From positions 1 through 64,000 of the forward strand of contig DCVT01000012.1 in NCBI GenBank assembly GCA_002328075.1: a stretch of DNA of 64,000 nt, read 5' to 3'. Each line of letters starts with the position of its first letter. Within the stretch, counting starts at the first letter, position 1. The notes under the pieces are model-generated. The model saw only the letters and a list, made by a program, of their open reading frames with translations, was not told the origin of the DNA and made no database searches. The position numbers and the translations under genes were made by a program. Positions 9,367 to 18,323 of the stretch are shown here, piece after piece. This stretch comes from Anaerolineales bacterium UBA2181. Lineage in GTDB: Bacteria; Chloroflexota; Anaerolineae; Promineifilales; UBA4811.

Positions 9367-9391
9367 AGCCGCCCCACGTTGGTGGGCGGCT
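9367..9391 (+). terminator. Terminator-like hairpin after the small gene
   Basis: An 8-bp stem (AGCCGCCC with GGGCGGCT) encloses a 9-nt loop, followed by TTAATGTTT. The U-tract is imperfect. Bases 9392-9630 up to the exporter gene show no gene or clear structure. Confidence 0.5.
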
Positions 9392-9630
9392 TAATGTTTC
9401 CGGTTACGCGGCGGCCCGTCAGGCAACCAACCGCGCTCTACGCCGTTTGGCTTACACCCGAGTTGCCCCCAGTGAGCCGCTGCAGGCCAGAGGTCACATG
9501 CACCCAGAGCCTATAGACACGCTCGGTAGGCCCAAGGCACGGCCGCCACGCTGACGGTCAAATGGAATGTCGATCACGTGGGCCTGGCTGCCGGTCCCCG
9601 CGTTTTCCAGGCGCCCCACCCACCATCGGA

Positions 9631-11463
9631 TCAGGCTGCGAACCGTTCCCTCTGTCTTCGGCGAATGCCTACCTGGTCAACATAATCCAGCGACTGGTGC
9701 CGGAAATAAACGTCGTAAAGCTCCGCATAGTGCCCACCACGACCCATCAACGCCTGATGGTTCCCCTCTTCGATGATCTGCCCCTCGCGAAGCACCACAA
9801 TGCGGTCCGCCGACCGCACCGTGGAGAGCCGGTGGGCGATGAGAATGGAGGTGCTGCGCTGCAATACCAATTCGGTAGCCTGCTGAATCTGGGTCTCTGT
9901 AAAAGGATCGATGCTGGCGGTCGCTTCGTCGAGGATAAAGATCGCCGGAGACTGCACCAAGACGCGCACCAGCGCCACCAATTGGCGTTGCCCCATGGAG
10001 AGCCTCGCCCCGCGCTCACCCACTTGCGTGTCAAGACCCTGCGGCATGGCATCCAGCCACTCCCCCTCGCCTATCTGACGGGCAATGGCTTCCATCTCCT
10101 CGTCACTTAGGTCAGTCCGGGCATAGCGGATGTTGTCTGCGACGGTACCCGAAAACAAGAAAGGTGTTTGCGAGACCAAACCAATTCGGCGGCGCAGCGC
10201 AACTAGGTCAAGTGTTCGGATATCCATGCCGTCTATAGAGATCTCGCCTTCCTGAAACTCGTAAAAACGGGTGATCAGTCGAGCAATGCTGCTCTTGCCC
10301 GCGCCGGTATGACCCACCAGCGCTACGTTTTCCCGCGGAGCCACCCTCAGCGAGAAATCGTGCAGCACCGGCTCGCCCGCCGAGTACGCAAATCCCACTC
10401 GGTCGAAGCAGATCTCGCCGTTGAGCTGAGTGACCGACCGATGGTCGGCCTGGCGAACAGTCGCCTCGGCATCAATCAGCGCAAAGACCCGTTCAGCGGC
10501 GGAAAGGCCACCCTGCAACTGGCTCCAGAACGCGGCCAGGTTGATCATAGGAAACCAGAAACGGTCAACGCTCACCACAAAGAGATACCAATTCCCCAGC
10601 GAGATAACGCCAGCGCTAGAAGCCACGCCCCCAGCATAGACCAGAATCGCCGTCCCCGCACCCGAGAGTGCATTAAGGATCGGAAACAAGGAGGCCAAGA
10701 TGACGCCTCGACGGAGGTTGACCTGATAGGAACGGCGATTAACTTGACCGAACTGCTCGTAGATGGTCGCTTCTTGCCTAAAGTTTTTGGCGACGCCGAT
10801 CCCGGTCACCGCCTCCTGGATAGCGGCGTTCACCTCGGCCATCACCCGGAACCCCTCACGCGTGACCCGACGCGCGATGCGCCGGAAAGCAATCGCCAGG
10901 ATCAAGACCAAGGGCGAAAGCGCCAGCACCATCAAGGTGAGTTGCCACGAAATCCGCAACAATACCACCAAAAGGATGCCAAACAGGAGGAACTGGCTCA
11001 CAACGTCGGTGGTCAGCTGCACCACCTGGGCAAATTCCTCCGTGTCGGAGTTGATCCGGCTGATCACCCGGCCGGAGCGAAACTCGTCAAAGAACGACAT
11101 GTCGTGGTGCACGGAGGCCCGGAAGGCATCACGACGCATGGACGCGATCACTTCGCCGATAATGCGCGCAGTGGTGCGACGGCGCAACCAGTTACCCGCC
11201 CACTCCAGGAGGCCCAATGCCAACACGACGCCTGCTATGCCCAGCGCCGTCGCCGGACTGGGTGCTCGGATCAAGCGGTCCAGGCCCTCCGACACGACAT
11301 AGGGTTGTGCAGCCCCGCTCAACGCGATGACCGTGATGAGCACAGCCAACCCGATCAACCCTCTGCGGTGGGGTTCGAGATAGGTCAGGATCCGCCGCAC
11401 CAGATCCCGATCCCGGTACTGGCGGTCGTATGCTTCGGCGTTGATGCCTCGGAAGAAGCCCAT
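9631..11463 (-). CDS. ABC exporter half-transporter, canonical-ATPase subunit
   Basis: A 610-residue fusion of a six-helix type IV ABC exporter membrane domain (about residues 25-325) and a nucleotide-binding domain. Walker A GHTGAGKS is at 384-391, Q-loop Gln432, Walker B ends in Glu513 and the H-loop His is 544. The signature reads LSMGQ (489-493), with Met in place of the usual first Gly. With the upstream 602-residue paralogue it should form an asymmetric heterodimer of the BmrCD/TM287-288 type. Its own Walker B is intact, so it supplies the hydrolysing site. The genes are 75 bp apart. The substrate is unknown; drugs, lipids or peptides are typical for this class. Confidence 0.88.
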   Translation of the reverse strand: MGFFRGINAEAYDRQYRDRDLVRRILTYLEPHRRGLIGLAVLITVIALSGAAQPYVVSEGLDRLIRAPSPATALGIAGVVLALGLLEWAGNWLRRRTTARIIGEVIASMRRDAFRASVHHDMSFFDEFRSGRVISRINSDTEEFAQVVQLTTDVVSQFLLFGILLVVLLRISWQLTLMVLALSPLVLILAIAFRRIARRVTREGFRVMAEVNAAIQEAVTGIGVAKNFRQEATIYEQFGQVNRRSYQVNLRRGVILASLFPILNALSGAGTAILVYAGGVASSAGVISLGNWYLFVVSVDRFWFPMINLAAFWSQLQGGLSAAERVFALIDAEATVRQADHRSVTQLNGEICFDRVGFAYSAGEPVLHDFSLRVAPRENVALVGHTGAGKSSIARLITRFYEFQEGEISIDGMDIRTLDLVALRRRIGLVSQTPFLFSGTVADNIRYARTDLSDEEMEAIARQIGEGEWLDAMPQGLDTQVGERGARLSMGQRQLVALVRVLVQSPAIFILDEATASIDPFTETQIQQATELVLQRSTSILIAHRLSTVRSADRIVVLREGQIIEEGNHQALMGRGGHYAELYDVYFRHQSLDYVDQVGIRRRQRERFAA

Positions 11464-11538
11464 GGGGTACCGCTGAAGGCTCAGTGGCCCCGCAAAAGGG
11501 ATTTCGAGTATAAAATGACGGCCTTGTTGGACATATTC

Positions 11539-13347
11539 CTACTTTTCGTACCGGGCAAAGATGTTCCTGTAGGCTACCGAATCCTCGAGCAGTTGCTCGT
11601 GGGTACCGACAGCAGCGACCTGCCCCCGTCTCAAGACAATGATCAGGTCAGCCCACCGTATCTGTGACAGCCGATGCGTGATCAGAAAGGTCGTGCGTCC
11701 GGATGCTGCTCGTTCAATGGCTCGCTGAATGCGATCTTCGGTCGCGCTATCGATGGCGCTGGTCGAATCATCCAGCACCAGGATCGCCGGCCGGGTCAGA
11801 AATGCGCGAGCCAGCGCCAATCGTTGCCGCTGCCCGCCGGAGAGCGTCACTCCCCGCTCGCCGATGACCTCGTCATACCCACTGGGAAGCCGGCTGATGA
11901 ACTCGTGCGCCTGGGCCGCCTCGGCTGCCGCCACGACCTCGTCCTGCAAAGCACCCGGCGCCCCGAATGCGATATTCTCCGCCACTGTACGGGAAAACAA
12001 AAAGATGTCCTGCTCAATTATCGATATCTGGCGGCGCAACGCGGCCAGGCTCCAATCCCTCACATCCACGCCATCGACCAAGACCCGGCCAGAGTCCGCC
12101 TCATAAGTTCGGTTGATGAGCTTGGCAATAGTGCTCTTGCCCGAACCAGTCTGACCCACCAGTGCAATGGTCTGTCCGGGTTCGACCGCAAAGCTGACCC
12201 CTTGGACGGCAGCGCCGTTTGGACCCTCCTCACAACCCGCTGTTTCTGTCGGGTAGCAGAACGACACGTTCTCAAACACTACCCGGCCCTGCATGGGAGC
12301 ATCATGACCCGCTAGGTTTTGATCCAGCTCGGTCTGGGCGTTGATCAGTTCGAGGATACGCCGGGCGCCAGCCAAACCCGAGGACACTCGCGAGTACGCA
12401 AACTGGGCAGAAAAGGTAGGAAATCCAAAGAGCAGAAGCAGAGTATTGTAATAGACAATGTCCCCGACCCCGATGGCGCCCGCACTAAAGAGCCAGAGGC
12501 TATGCAAAAGACCGGCTGCGTGCAAAAGACCCAGCAGCAACAAGGGGATAAACCGGGCCTCGATGTCCGCTTGAGCCACAAAAGACCGGCGCCACTCGCC
12601 AACGGTCCCGACAAAGCTCTCTGTCTCTCGCTCCTCCTGGGCAGCTCCTTTGACGGTCTCGATTCCCTCGATGGCCTCCGCCAGGCGTGTGTTCATCCGG
12701 CCAAACTCGCGGCGGACTCGATCGGCCGCCGGCTGAAGCTGTCGGAGATAGATGCGAACCAGGAACACATAGATGAATAGATACGCCAAGGGCGCGGCCA
12801 CCAACTGCGGATGGATGGTGGGCGACATGATGATGGGCATGATGATAAAGTTCGCCGACCCGATCACCATGTTCAAGCCCGGATTGAACATCAGATTGAT
12901 CTCGCGCACGTCGTTGGTGGCCCGCGCCATCAGCTCTCCGGTCGGCCGCAGATCATGAAAGGACATGCTCTTGCCGATGAGGCTTGCGTACAGCTCGTCG
13001 CGGATATCCCTCTCCAGTCGTTGCCCAATCACCTCCGCGCAGGCATTGCGAGCCAGCTGCAGGATCAGTCCACGGGCTAACTGGGTGACCACGATCCACA
13101 ACGTCGCCGCACCTAGTCCCCGGAGGTCGGCCGGTTGAACCATTAGGGCATCGAAAGCTCGTCCCATGAGCATCGACATGGCCGCTGCCAACGCCGCGTT
13201 GCTCACCGCACCCACCAAGGTGCCTGCGATATAGACCTTGTGTCGCATCGCGTGAGACATGATCCAGCGCGCCGGGCTGCGGCGGTCTGGTTGCCAATCT
13301 TGCCTCACGGTGAATTCGCTGGCGTTGGTCAGGGCGTTAGGAACCAT
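11539..13347 (-). CDS. ABC exporter half-transporter, degenerate-site subunit
   Basis: A 602-residue half-transporter with an N-terminal six-helix membrane domain and a C-terminal ATPase domain containing Walker A GQTGSGKST and a canonical LSGGQRQ signature. The Walker B sequence ends LDD (Asp526-Asp527), so the catalytic Glu is replaced by Asp527; the H-loop His558 is retained. Paired with the downstream subunit's altered signature LSMGQ, both defects fall in the same composite site, which is the hallmark of heterodimeric exporters with one degenerate site. It starts at an ATG 53 bp downstream of the ABC-F gene and may be cotranscribed with it. It acts in the cytoplasmic membrane; the cargo cannot be told from the sequence. 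Confidence 0.88.
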   Translation of the reverse strand: MVPNALTNASEFTVRQDWQPDRRSPARWIMSHAMRHKVYIAGTLVGAVSNAALAAAMSMLMGRAFDALMVQPADLRGLGAATLWIVVTQLARGLILQLARNACAEVIGQRLERDIRDELYASLIGKSMSFHDLRPTGELMARATNDVREINLMFNPGLNMVIGSANFIIMPIIMSPTIHPQLVAAPLAYLFIYVFLVRIYLRQLQPAADRVRREFGRMNTRLAEAIEGIETVKGAAQEERETESFVGTVGEWRRSFVAQADIEARFIPLLLLGLLHAAGLLHSLWLFSAGAIGVGDIVYYNTLLLLFGFPTFSAQFAYSRVSSGLAGARRILELINAQTELDQNLAGHDAPMQGRVVFENVSFCYPTETAGCEEGPNGAAVQGVSFAVEPGQTIALVGQTGSGKSTIAKLINRTYEADSGRVLVDGVDVRDWSLAALRRQISIIEQDIFLFSRTVAENIAFGAPGALQDEVVAAAEAAQAHEFISRLPSGYDEVIGERGVTLSGGQRQRLALARAFLTRPAILVLDDSTSAIDSATEDRIQRAIERAASGRTTFLITHRLSQIRWADLIIVLRRGQVAAVGTHEQLLEDSVAYRNIFARYEK

Positions 13348-13400
13348 GGAAATCCGCCAAACACCAACCTACTCAGATGCGATAACCGGTACGTTGAGGG

Positions 13401-15119
13401 TCATGATCGAGGGATGGCCAATGATGATCGCCTTGCCTTCACAGGCCGGCCGCCGGTCGCTGCTTGATAGTCGACGTATCCACCCTGGTATTCGGTCAAT
13501 GCGCCGTCGTCTAGTGCCACAATCCGTTCTACCAGCTGGTCCAGGAAATAGCGGTCGTGGGAAATCACCAGTACGGTGCCCTCGAAATCTACCAGCGCGC
13601 TCTCTAGCACCTCAGCCGAAGCAATGTCCAGGTTGTTGGTCGGCTCATCCAACAGCAGAAAATTGGCGCCAGATAACATGAGGAGGGCCAACTGAAGCCG
13701 GCTGCGTTCACCTCCAGAGAGGTTGCCCACGCGGCTGCGAGATTGCTCATACGTAAAGAGAAATCGACGCAGGAATGCGACCGCACCCTCCTCCGAGATC
13801 ACAGCGGCCTGTCGTACGGTGTCAACCAGCGTCTCATCATAATCCAGATTCTCATGCTGCTGAGCATAATAACCGATTTGCACACTGGGACCAACGGTAA
13901 TCTGGCCGTCGGTCGGCCTCTCTGCCGCGCCTTCCTGTCTTTCTGCCGCGCCCAGGATCAGTCGAAATAGGAGCGACTTGCCGGACCCATTGGGTCCCAA
14001 CACCCCGACTCGTTCGCCATGACGGAGCGCCAGATCTACCCCGGCCAGCAAAATGACGTCCTCGGCCTCCGCCGTCTCGGCCGGAAACGCCTTGCATAGG
14101 TTCATGATCTCAAGAACCTTGCTGCTACCACGCCAACCAGGCAGTTCCAGCGCCATCCGGCGCCGCTCCAGAATCGGCCGCTCCACCTTGTCCATCTTTT
14201 CAAGGCGGTTCATGATGTTAAAGCCGCGCCGGGTGAACTTGGGATTGTCGTAAACCCGCCCCCACGTGAGCAGCCGTTTGGCGGCATGCTCTAGCCGGCT
14301 GATCTCCTTCTGCTGTGCCTGATACACCTGTTGCTGGCGCGCCAAGCGCACCTGTTTTTCGAAGGCGTATTCGGAATAGCTGCCGGGGTAACGGGTCAGG
14401 CGACCATCCTCGAGTTCGGCAATCTCATCCACCACCAAATCCAGCAGGTACCGGTCATGAGAAACGAGGATCACAGTACCTGGGTATGCCCGGATGAACT
14501 GCTCCAGCGTTGCCTTACCATCAAGATCCAGGTGGTTGTCGGGCTCGTCCAGAAGTAGCAGGTCAGGTTGGGTGACCATCAGCCTGGCCAGTCCAACCAG
14601 CTTTTTCTGGCCTCCGCTGAGCACGTCCACCGGTAGGGCCAGGTCGGCAGCGGTGAACCCCAGCCCATAGAGCGCCGAACGCACCCGACCCTCATACCCT
14701 GGCCCTCCCATGGCCACGTACTTTTCCAGGAGGCGTGCCTGCAATTCCAGCGTCCTGCTCAAACGGCGTTCATCCTTCAGGACGATCGGGTCCTCCAACT
14801 GCGCTTCTGTCTGGATCAAATCGCGCTCTACCTCGGCCAGGGCGGAGTCGGCCGCCAACGATTCCTCCCAGACCGATCTCCCCGAAGCCAGTTGCGGCTC
14901 TTGAGCCAAGTACCCAACGGTCAGGCCCGGCCGGCGCACGTTGTATCCCGTCTCGCTCTTGATCTCGCCGGCCACGAGCCGGAGCAGCGTGCTTTTTCCG
15001 CACCCGTTGGGGCCCACCAATCCAACCACCGTTCGTTCCTCGATCTCCCAGGCGAGGTCCCGAAAGACGGGCTCTGAGGTGTACACCACAGAGACGCGAT
15101 CCAGGTTGGCAACTATCAT
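13401..15119 (-). CDS. ABC-F family ATPase
   Basis: A soluble 572-residue protein with two ATP-binding domains and no membrane segments, typical of ABC-F translation factors (EttA/Uup/VmlR-like). It contains Walker A GPNGCGKST near residue 36, the first LSGGQKK signature with LLLDEPDNHLD, a charged linker rich in Arg/Lys/Gln (about residues 240-300), the second Walker A GPNGSGKS and a second LSGGERSR with LLLDEPTNNLD. Family members bind the ribosomal E site and rescue stalled or antibiotic-inhibited ribosomes. Which member this is cannot be decided without alignment. AAGGA lies upstream of the ATG. Its neighbourhood (exporter, Nudix hydrolase) would be compatible with a stress or drug-response role. 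Confidence 0.9.
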   Translation of the reverse strand: MIVANLDRVSVVYTSEPVFRDLAWEIEERTVVGLVGPNGCGKSTLLRLVAGEIKSETGYNVRRPGLTVGYLAQEPQLASGRSVWEESLAADSALAEVERDLIQTEAQLEDPIVLKDERRLSRTLELQARLLEKYVAMGGPGYEGRVRSALYGLGFTAADLALPVDVLSGGQKKLVGLARLMVTQPDLLLLDEPDNHLDLDGKATLEQFIRAYPGTVILVSHDRYLLDLVVDEIAELEDGRLTRYPGSYSEYAFEKQVRLARQQQVYQAQQKEISRLEHAAKRLLTWGRVYDNPKFTRRGFNIMNRLEKMDKVERPILERRRMALELPGWRGSSKVLEIMNLCKAFPAETAEAEDVILLAGVDLALRHGERVGVLGPNGSGKSLLFRLILGAAERQEGAAERPTDGQITVGPSVQIGYYAQQHENLDYDETLVDTVRQAAVISEEGAVAFLRRFLFTYEQSRSRVGNLSGGERSRLQLALLMLSGANFLLLDEPTNNLDIASAEVLESALVDFEGTVLVISHDRYFLDQLVERIVALDDGALTEYQGGYVDYQAATGGRPVKARRSSLAIPRS

Positions 15120-15194
15120 GATCTAGGTCCTTGCCTCCGCGCGCTGGTTGGCAACCGGTGGTTCATCTGGGTGAGCTCAACGCTGACGCAGGCT

Positions 15195-15824
15195 TTAGTC
15201 AAAAGCGGTCGGGCGCGCTCCATCGATCCAGTGCGCCTTGACCTCTGACAGGTGCCGCTCGTCCGTCCGGTTGGCCGATAGTGGCGGCAGCGCGTCAAAA
15301 GAAAAGAAACCCACCGCCGCAGTCTCATCGCTGGGTTGCGGTTGACCGCCTGTCAATTCGCACAGGAAAACCACTTTGTAAGCATGATATAAAGACAACG
15401 GCCGACCGCTCCTGTTGGCGTCGTACACGCCGATCACCTTGCGAGCGAGGACCTCATAACCGCTCTCCTCCCGCACCTCGCGGGTTACCGTGGCCGATGG
15501 ACTATCACCTACGTCGGCCCACCCACCCGGCATGCACCAGCGTCCGTCTGCCCGCTCCTTAACTAACAAGATCTCGCCGTGGTGGATTACCGCTCCACGC
15601 ACATCCACCTTGGGCGTTGCGTAGCCCTGCTGCGCCGAAAAATCCTCCAACCAGTGATTCACCGGCAGATGGGTATGCTGCTGGAGAATCTCGGCCGCAA
15701 TCTGCAGGAGGCGTTCATACCGCTGAACATCGAACGGGTCCCTGCCATATGTCAGACCTGATTGACAGAGCGCCTCTATCTCGCGCACCCAGGCCAGCCA
15801 GGGGGGCAATGCCGGATCAGCCAT
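15195..15824 (-). CDS. Nudix hydrolase with Nudix_hydro_N-type N-terminal domain
   Basis: A 209-residue enzyme. Residues 1-60 resemble the helical N-terminal domain (PF12535) found in a subgroup of nucleoside-diphosphate-X hydrolases. The Nudix domain follows, with the box starting at GGWADVGDSPS and ending REVREESGYE. At the position of the first metal-ligand Glu of the consensus (Gx5E) the residue is Asp; the REVxEE half is intact. The enzyme hydrolyses a nucleoside diphosphate linked to another group; ADP-ribose or ADP-sugars are likely but unproven. It is 9 bp downstream of the asparaginase-family gene and probably cotranscribed. Confidence 0.85.
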   Translation of the reverse strand: MADPALPPWLAWVREIEALCQSGLTYGRDPFDVQRYERLLQIAAEILQQHTHLPVNHWLEDFSAQQGYATPKVDVRGAVIHHGEILLVKERADGRWCMPGGWADVGDSPSATVTREVREESGYEVLARKVIGVYDANRSGRPLSLYHAYKVVFLCELTGGQPQPSDETAAVGFFSFDALPPLSANRTDERHLSEVKAHWIDGARPTAFD

Positions 15825-15833
15825 GGCAGTTGC

Positions 15834-16781
15834 CTAAGCGTCGTGGGTTCCCCAGCGCTGCGCCAGCGCCACATGGACCCGCTCAAGTACTACCGGCTCA
15901 TCCATTTCGGGGGTCATGGCCAGGTAGGTGCTGCCAACCGTGCTGCAGAAACCGGTGTGGCTGCCGTCACGTCCCAACACAAGGAAACTCATCCCAGCCA
16001 GGTATCGGCCGCCCAGCGAGTCCAGGTCGCTCATCGCCTCTTGCCCAGCCCCGTCTAGCGACAAACCCATTTTCAGATACAGCACCAGGCTGCGGGCAGT
16101 CCCGGCTCGGATTGCCATTTCTCCCATGCCGGTGCACGCAGCCGCACCATATCGGTTGTCGGCGTACAGGCCGGCGCCCACCACCGGGGAATCGCCCACC
16201 CGGCCGGGATACTTCCAAGCCCAACCGCTGGTGGATACTCCCACCGCCAGATCACCGTGCGCGTCCCGGGCAATCATGTTCACCGTCCCGCGAGTCCGCT
16301 CAGGGTCCGCGGTAATGGCTACCCAGCGCCACAAGTCTGGAAGATCCGGAAACTGCCGCCAATCATCAGCGGTCAGAACTGACTGTAGCTCCTTCTTCCA
16401 TCTCTCGTGCGACGTCTCGGTCAATAGATCGCTGGGCTCACAACCCATCTCGGCCGCAAAACGCGCCGCGCCATCACCCACCAGGAACACGTGGGGTAGC
16501 TTTTCCATTACGTGGCGGGCCACAGAGATGGCATGACAGAACCCTTGCATCGAGCCCACAGCACCGGCCTCCAGGGTGCGACCGTTCATAATCGCCGCAT
16601 CCAACTCTACCTGACCCAAGAGGTTCGGAAACCCGCCGTACCCCACCGAGTGATCCTCGGGATTGGCCTCCACGAAACGGATGCCAGCCTCCACCGCGTC
16701 CACCGCTTTGCCGCCGCTGCGGAGCACGCGAATCGCCTCGCCGATTCCTACCCGGCCGTTGGTACTGGAAATAACAATCAC
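15834..16781 (-). CDS. Ntn-hydrolase of the isoaspartyl peptidase / L-asparaginase 2 family
   Basis: A 315-residue proenzyme expected to cleave itself before a catalytic Thr. The nucleophile is Thr166 in RGTVNMIARD, preceded by a poorly conserved linker (about 120-160). The substrate-binding GWAWKYPGRVGDSP and GAACTGMGE stretches (about 186-221) follow, as in glycosylasparaginase and plant-type asparaginases. The residue before Thr is Gly rather than the usual Asp. The start is a GTG at 16781 with GGGAGG upstream. Likely activities are N4-glycosyl-asparagine hydrolysis or beta-aspartyl peptide hydrolysis. No signal peptide is seen, so it should act in the cytoplasm on breakdown products. Confidence 0.85.
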   Translation of the reverse strand: MIVISSTNGRVGIGEAIRVLRSGGKAVDAVEAGIRFVEANPEDHSVGYGGFPNLLGQVELDAAIMNGRTLEAGAVGSMQGFCHAISVARHVMEKLPHVFLVGDGAARFAAEMGCEPSDLLTETSHERWKKELQSVLTADDWRQFPDLPDLWRWVAITADPERTRGTVNMIARDAHGDLAVGVSTSGWAWKYPGRVGDSPVVGAGLYADNRYGAAACTGMGEMAIRAGTARSLVLYLKMGLSLDGAGQEAMSDLDSLGGRYLAGMSFLVLGRDGSHTGFCSTVGSTYLAMTPEMDEPVVLERVHVALAQRWGTHDA

Positions 16782-17096
16782 GAACTACCTCCCGCAGGTT
16801 TCGGCCAATTGTATCACAATCGGTCGGCCGGGTTCGCTGAACCGAGTTGGGTGCGGCGACCGGCCGGGCCGATACCGATGCCCTGGAATCCGGCGCTTGA
16901 TGATTTTCGCTGGAGGCAGTAAGATCAGGATTGTTCGGCCGCCGACGCTGGCCGAATCGACTCACAGACTAGCGAGTTGGCAATGCCCCCGCGAGATACG
17001 CGAGGGAGGAGGAAAGACCATCATCGCCACAGATGACGCGCTACACAATCAGACGCGCGAAGGAACATCTCTGGAAAGCGATTTCGCCGCCGGCCC
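16782..17096. other. Non-coding interval
   Basis: About 315 bp between the OsmC gene and the asparaginase-family gene. Apart from the extended -10 element at 16808-16816 I see no ORF with a start signal, no recognisable RNA and no long inverted repeat. Confidence 0.4.
16808..16816 (-). promoter_or_regulatory. Extended -10 promoter of the asparaginase-family gene
   Basis: On the minus strand TGATACAAT forms an extended -10 element (TGn + TACAAT, 16808-16813). No good -35 is present. The predicted start near 16801 would leave a 20-nt leader containing GGGAGG. Confidence 0.45.
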
Positions 17097-17522
17097 TCAA
17101 TTGCCTGCATCCAACCCTTCAGGTTCGATGCCCACATGAGCGCGAACTCGGAACCTAGGAGGGCTTTCCAAGTGTTTCTTGACCGCGCAGAGCTCGGCGG
17201 CGCGTATGAGCGCCGGGCCATATCGCTCGGGAAAGCCCGCCGGCAGGTCGATGTCCAGATTCACCTGGGTCGCCATCGCGGTAAGCGGATCGTACTCCAG
17301 GTTCTGCCGGATTCGCAGTCCCCGAGTGTCCAAGCCTCGCTGGCGACAGAAATTCAGCACATATATGCCAGCGCACGTGCCCAGCGAAGCCAGAAAGAGC
17401 TGAAACGGCGAGGGCGCCGATCCTTCGCCTCCTCCCTGCACCGGTTGGTCGGTGCGCACGACAAACTCACCAAACCCAGCATCCACGCGCGCCCCCCCGG
17501 GAAACGTCATGGTCATCTCCAT
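17097..17522 (-). CDS. OsmC family peroxiredoxin-like protein
   Basis: A 141-residue protein of the OsmC/Ohr superfamily, which reduces organic hydroperoxides using two cysteines. Cys50 lies in ASLGTCAGI at the start of the long central helix and Cys112 in LCAVKKHLE, the positions of the peroxidatic and resolving cysteines in the family. An additional Cys59 follows in the helix. The ATG at 17522 has GAGGAG upstream. The sequence resembles the YhfA-like OsmC subfamily more than classical Ohr. It is the first gene of the minus-strand group running down to the ABC exporter, but a 315-bp gap separates it from the next gene. Confidence 0.85.
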   Translation of the reverse strand: MEMTMTFPGGARVDAGFGEFVVRTDQPVQGGGEGSAPSPFQLFLASLGTCAGIYVLNFCRQRGLDTRGLRIRQNLEYDPLTAMATQVNLDIDLPAGFPERYGPALIRAAELCAVKKHLESPPRFRVRAHVGIEPEGLDAGN

Positions 17523-17648
17523 ATTCTCGTTCTCCTCAAGCCGCCCATACTAGGGCAAACCTCAAATCAAATCGGACAGACACGCGATATTAGATGCAGC
17601 AACCGGAAAACGGTGGCACAGCTGCAATCGTGAAAGGACTAGGTAACC

Positions 17649-18242
17649 ATGCGAGATACCATTCGGGCGTTCATAGCGATCGAACTCGGAGCAGAACTGA
17701 GGACGGCTCTGGACCGGCTTTCCCACCAACTAGAGCACCGGATCGAGCCTGGCACGGTTCGCTGGGTCAAAACCCAGGCGATGCACCTGACGCTGATCTT
17801 TTTGGGTGATACACCGGTGGAGCAAGTGCACTTGATCCAGCGGGCCATCGCCGGGGCTGCACGCGGCTTTCCTTCTCTATCGTTGACCGCGTCCGGCCTC
17901 GGCTGTTACCCCAACCTTCGGCAACCTCGCGTGGTTTGGGTCGGTGTCCATGAACCGAGCGGCCACCTTGCCCGCCTCAAGATCAACCTGGATAACCACC
18001 TAAAGGGGTTGGGTTTCGAACCCGAGCAGCGGCCGTTTTCGCCGCATCTGACTCTCGGCCGGGTTCAGAAACAAGCGAGCCGAGATGCAGGCCGCAAGTT
18101 GGGCCAAGAAGTGCAGGCGATGGCGGTCGGCCAGGTCGGCCGGATCACCGTCGACCGAATAGGTCTGATCCGCAGCGACCTAAAGCCCACTGGACCGGTG
18201 TACTCGACCCTGGCCAGCATCTCGTTGGGCCAGGAGCCATAG
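17649..18242 (+). CDS. thpR: RNA 2',3'-cyclic phosphodiesterase (2'-5' RNA ligase family)
   Basis: A 197-residue member of the 2H phosphoesterase superfamily. The two HxT motifs are His46-Leu-Thr48 and His133-Leu-Thr135 (HLTLGR), spaced as in ThpR. These enzymes open RNA 2',3'-cyclic phosphates to 2'-phosphates and can catalyse reversible 2'-5' ligation in vitro. The ATG at 17649 has AAGGA/TAGGT upstream. The gene ends 81 bp before the first glycosyltransferase gene of the long plus-strand array and may simply be a neighbour. The family assignment is secure; the physiological RNA substrate is unknown, as for the whole family. Confidence 0.88.
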   Translation: MRDTIRAFIAIELGAELRTALDRLSHQLEHRIEPGTVRWVKTQAMHLTLIFLGDTPVEQVHLIQRAIAGAARGFPSLSLTASGLGCYPNLRQPRVVWVGVHEPSGHLARLKINLDNHLKGLGFEPEQRPFSPHLTLGRVQKQASRDAGRKLGQEVQAMAVGQVGRITVDRIGLIRSDLKPTGPVYSTLASISLGQEP

Positions 18243-18323
18243 GTAGTATTTACCATTGGCCAGACCACCGAGCAGATTACCATAGGCGGGCCAGATCCGG
18301 CTCTGGCTGGAGTGCGGGTACCC

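Noticed and set aside
10309..11667. 452-codon plus-strand ORF
   Set aside because: Antisense to the ABC exporter gene with its intact Walker motifs; composition is unlike any protein family.
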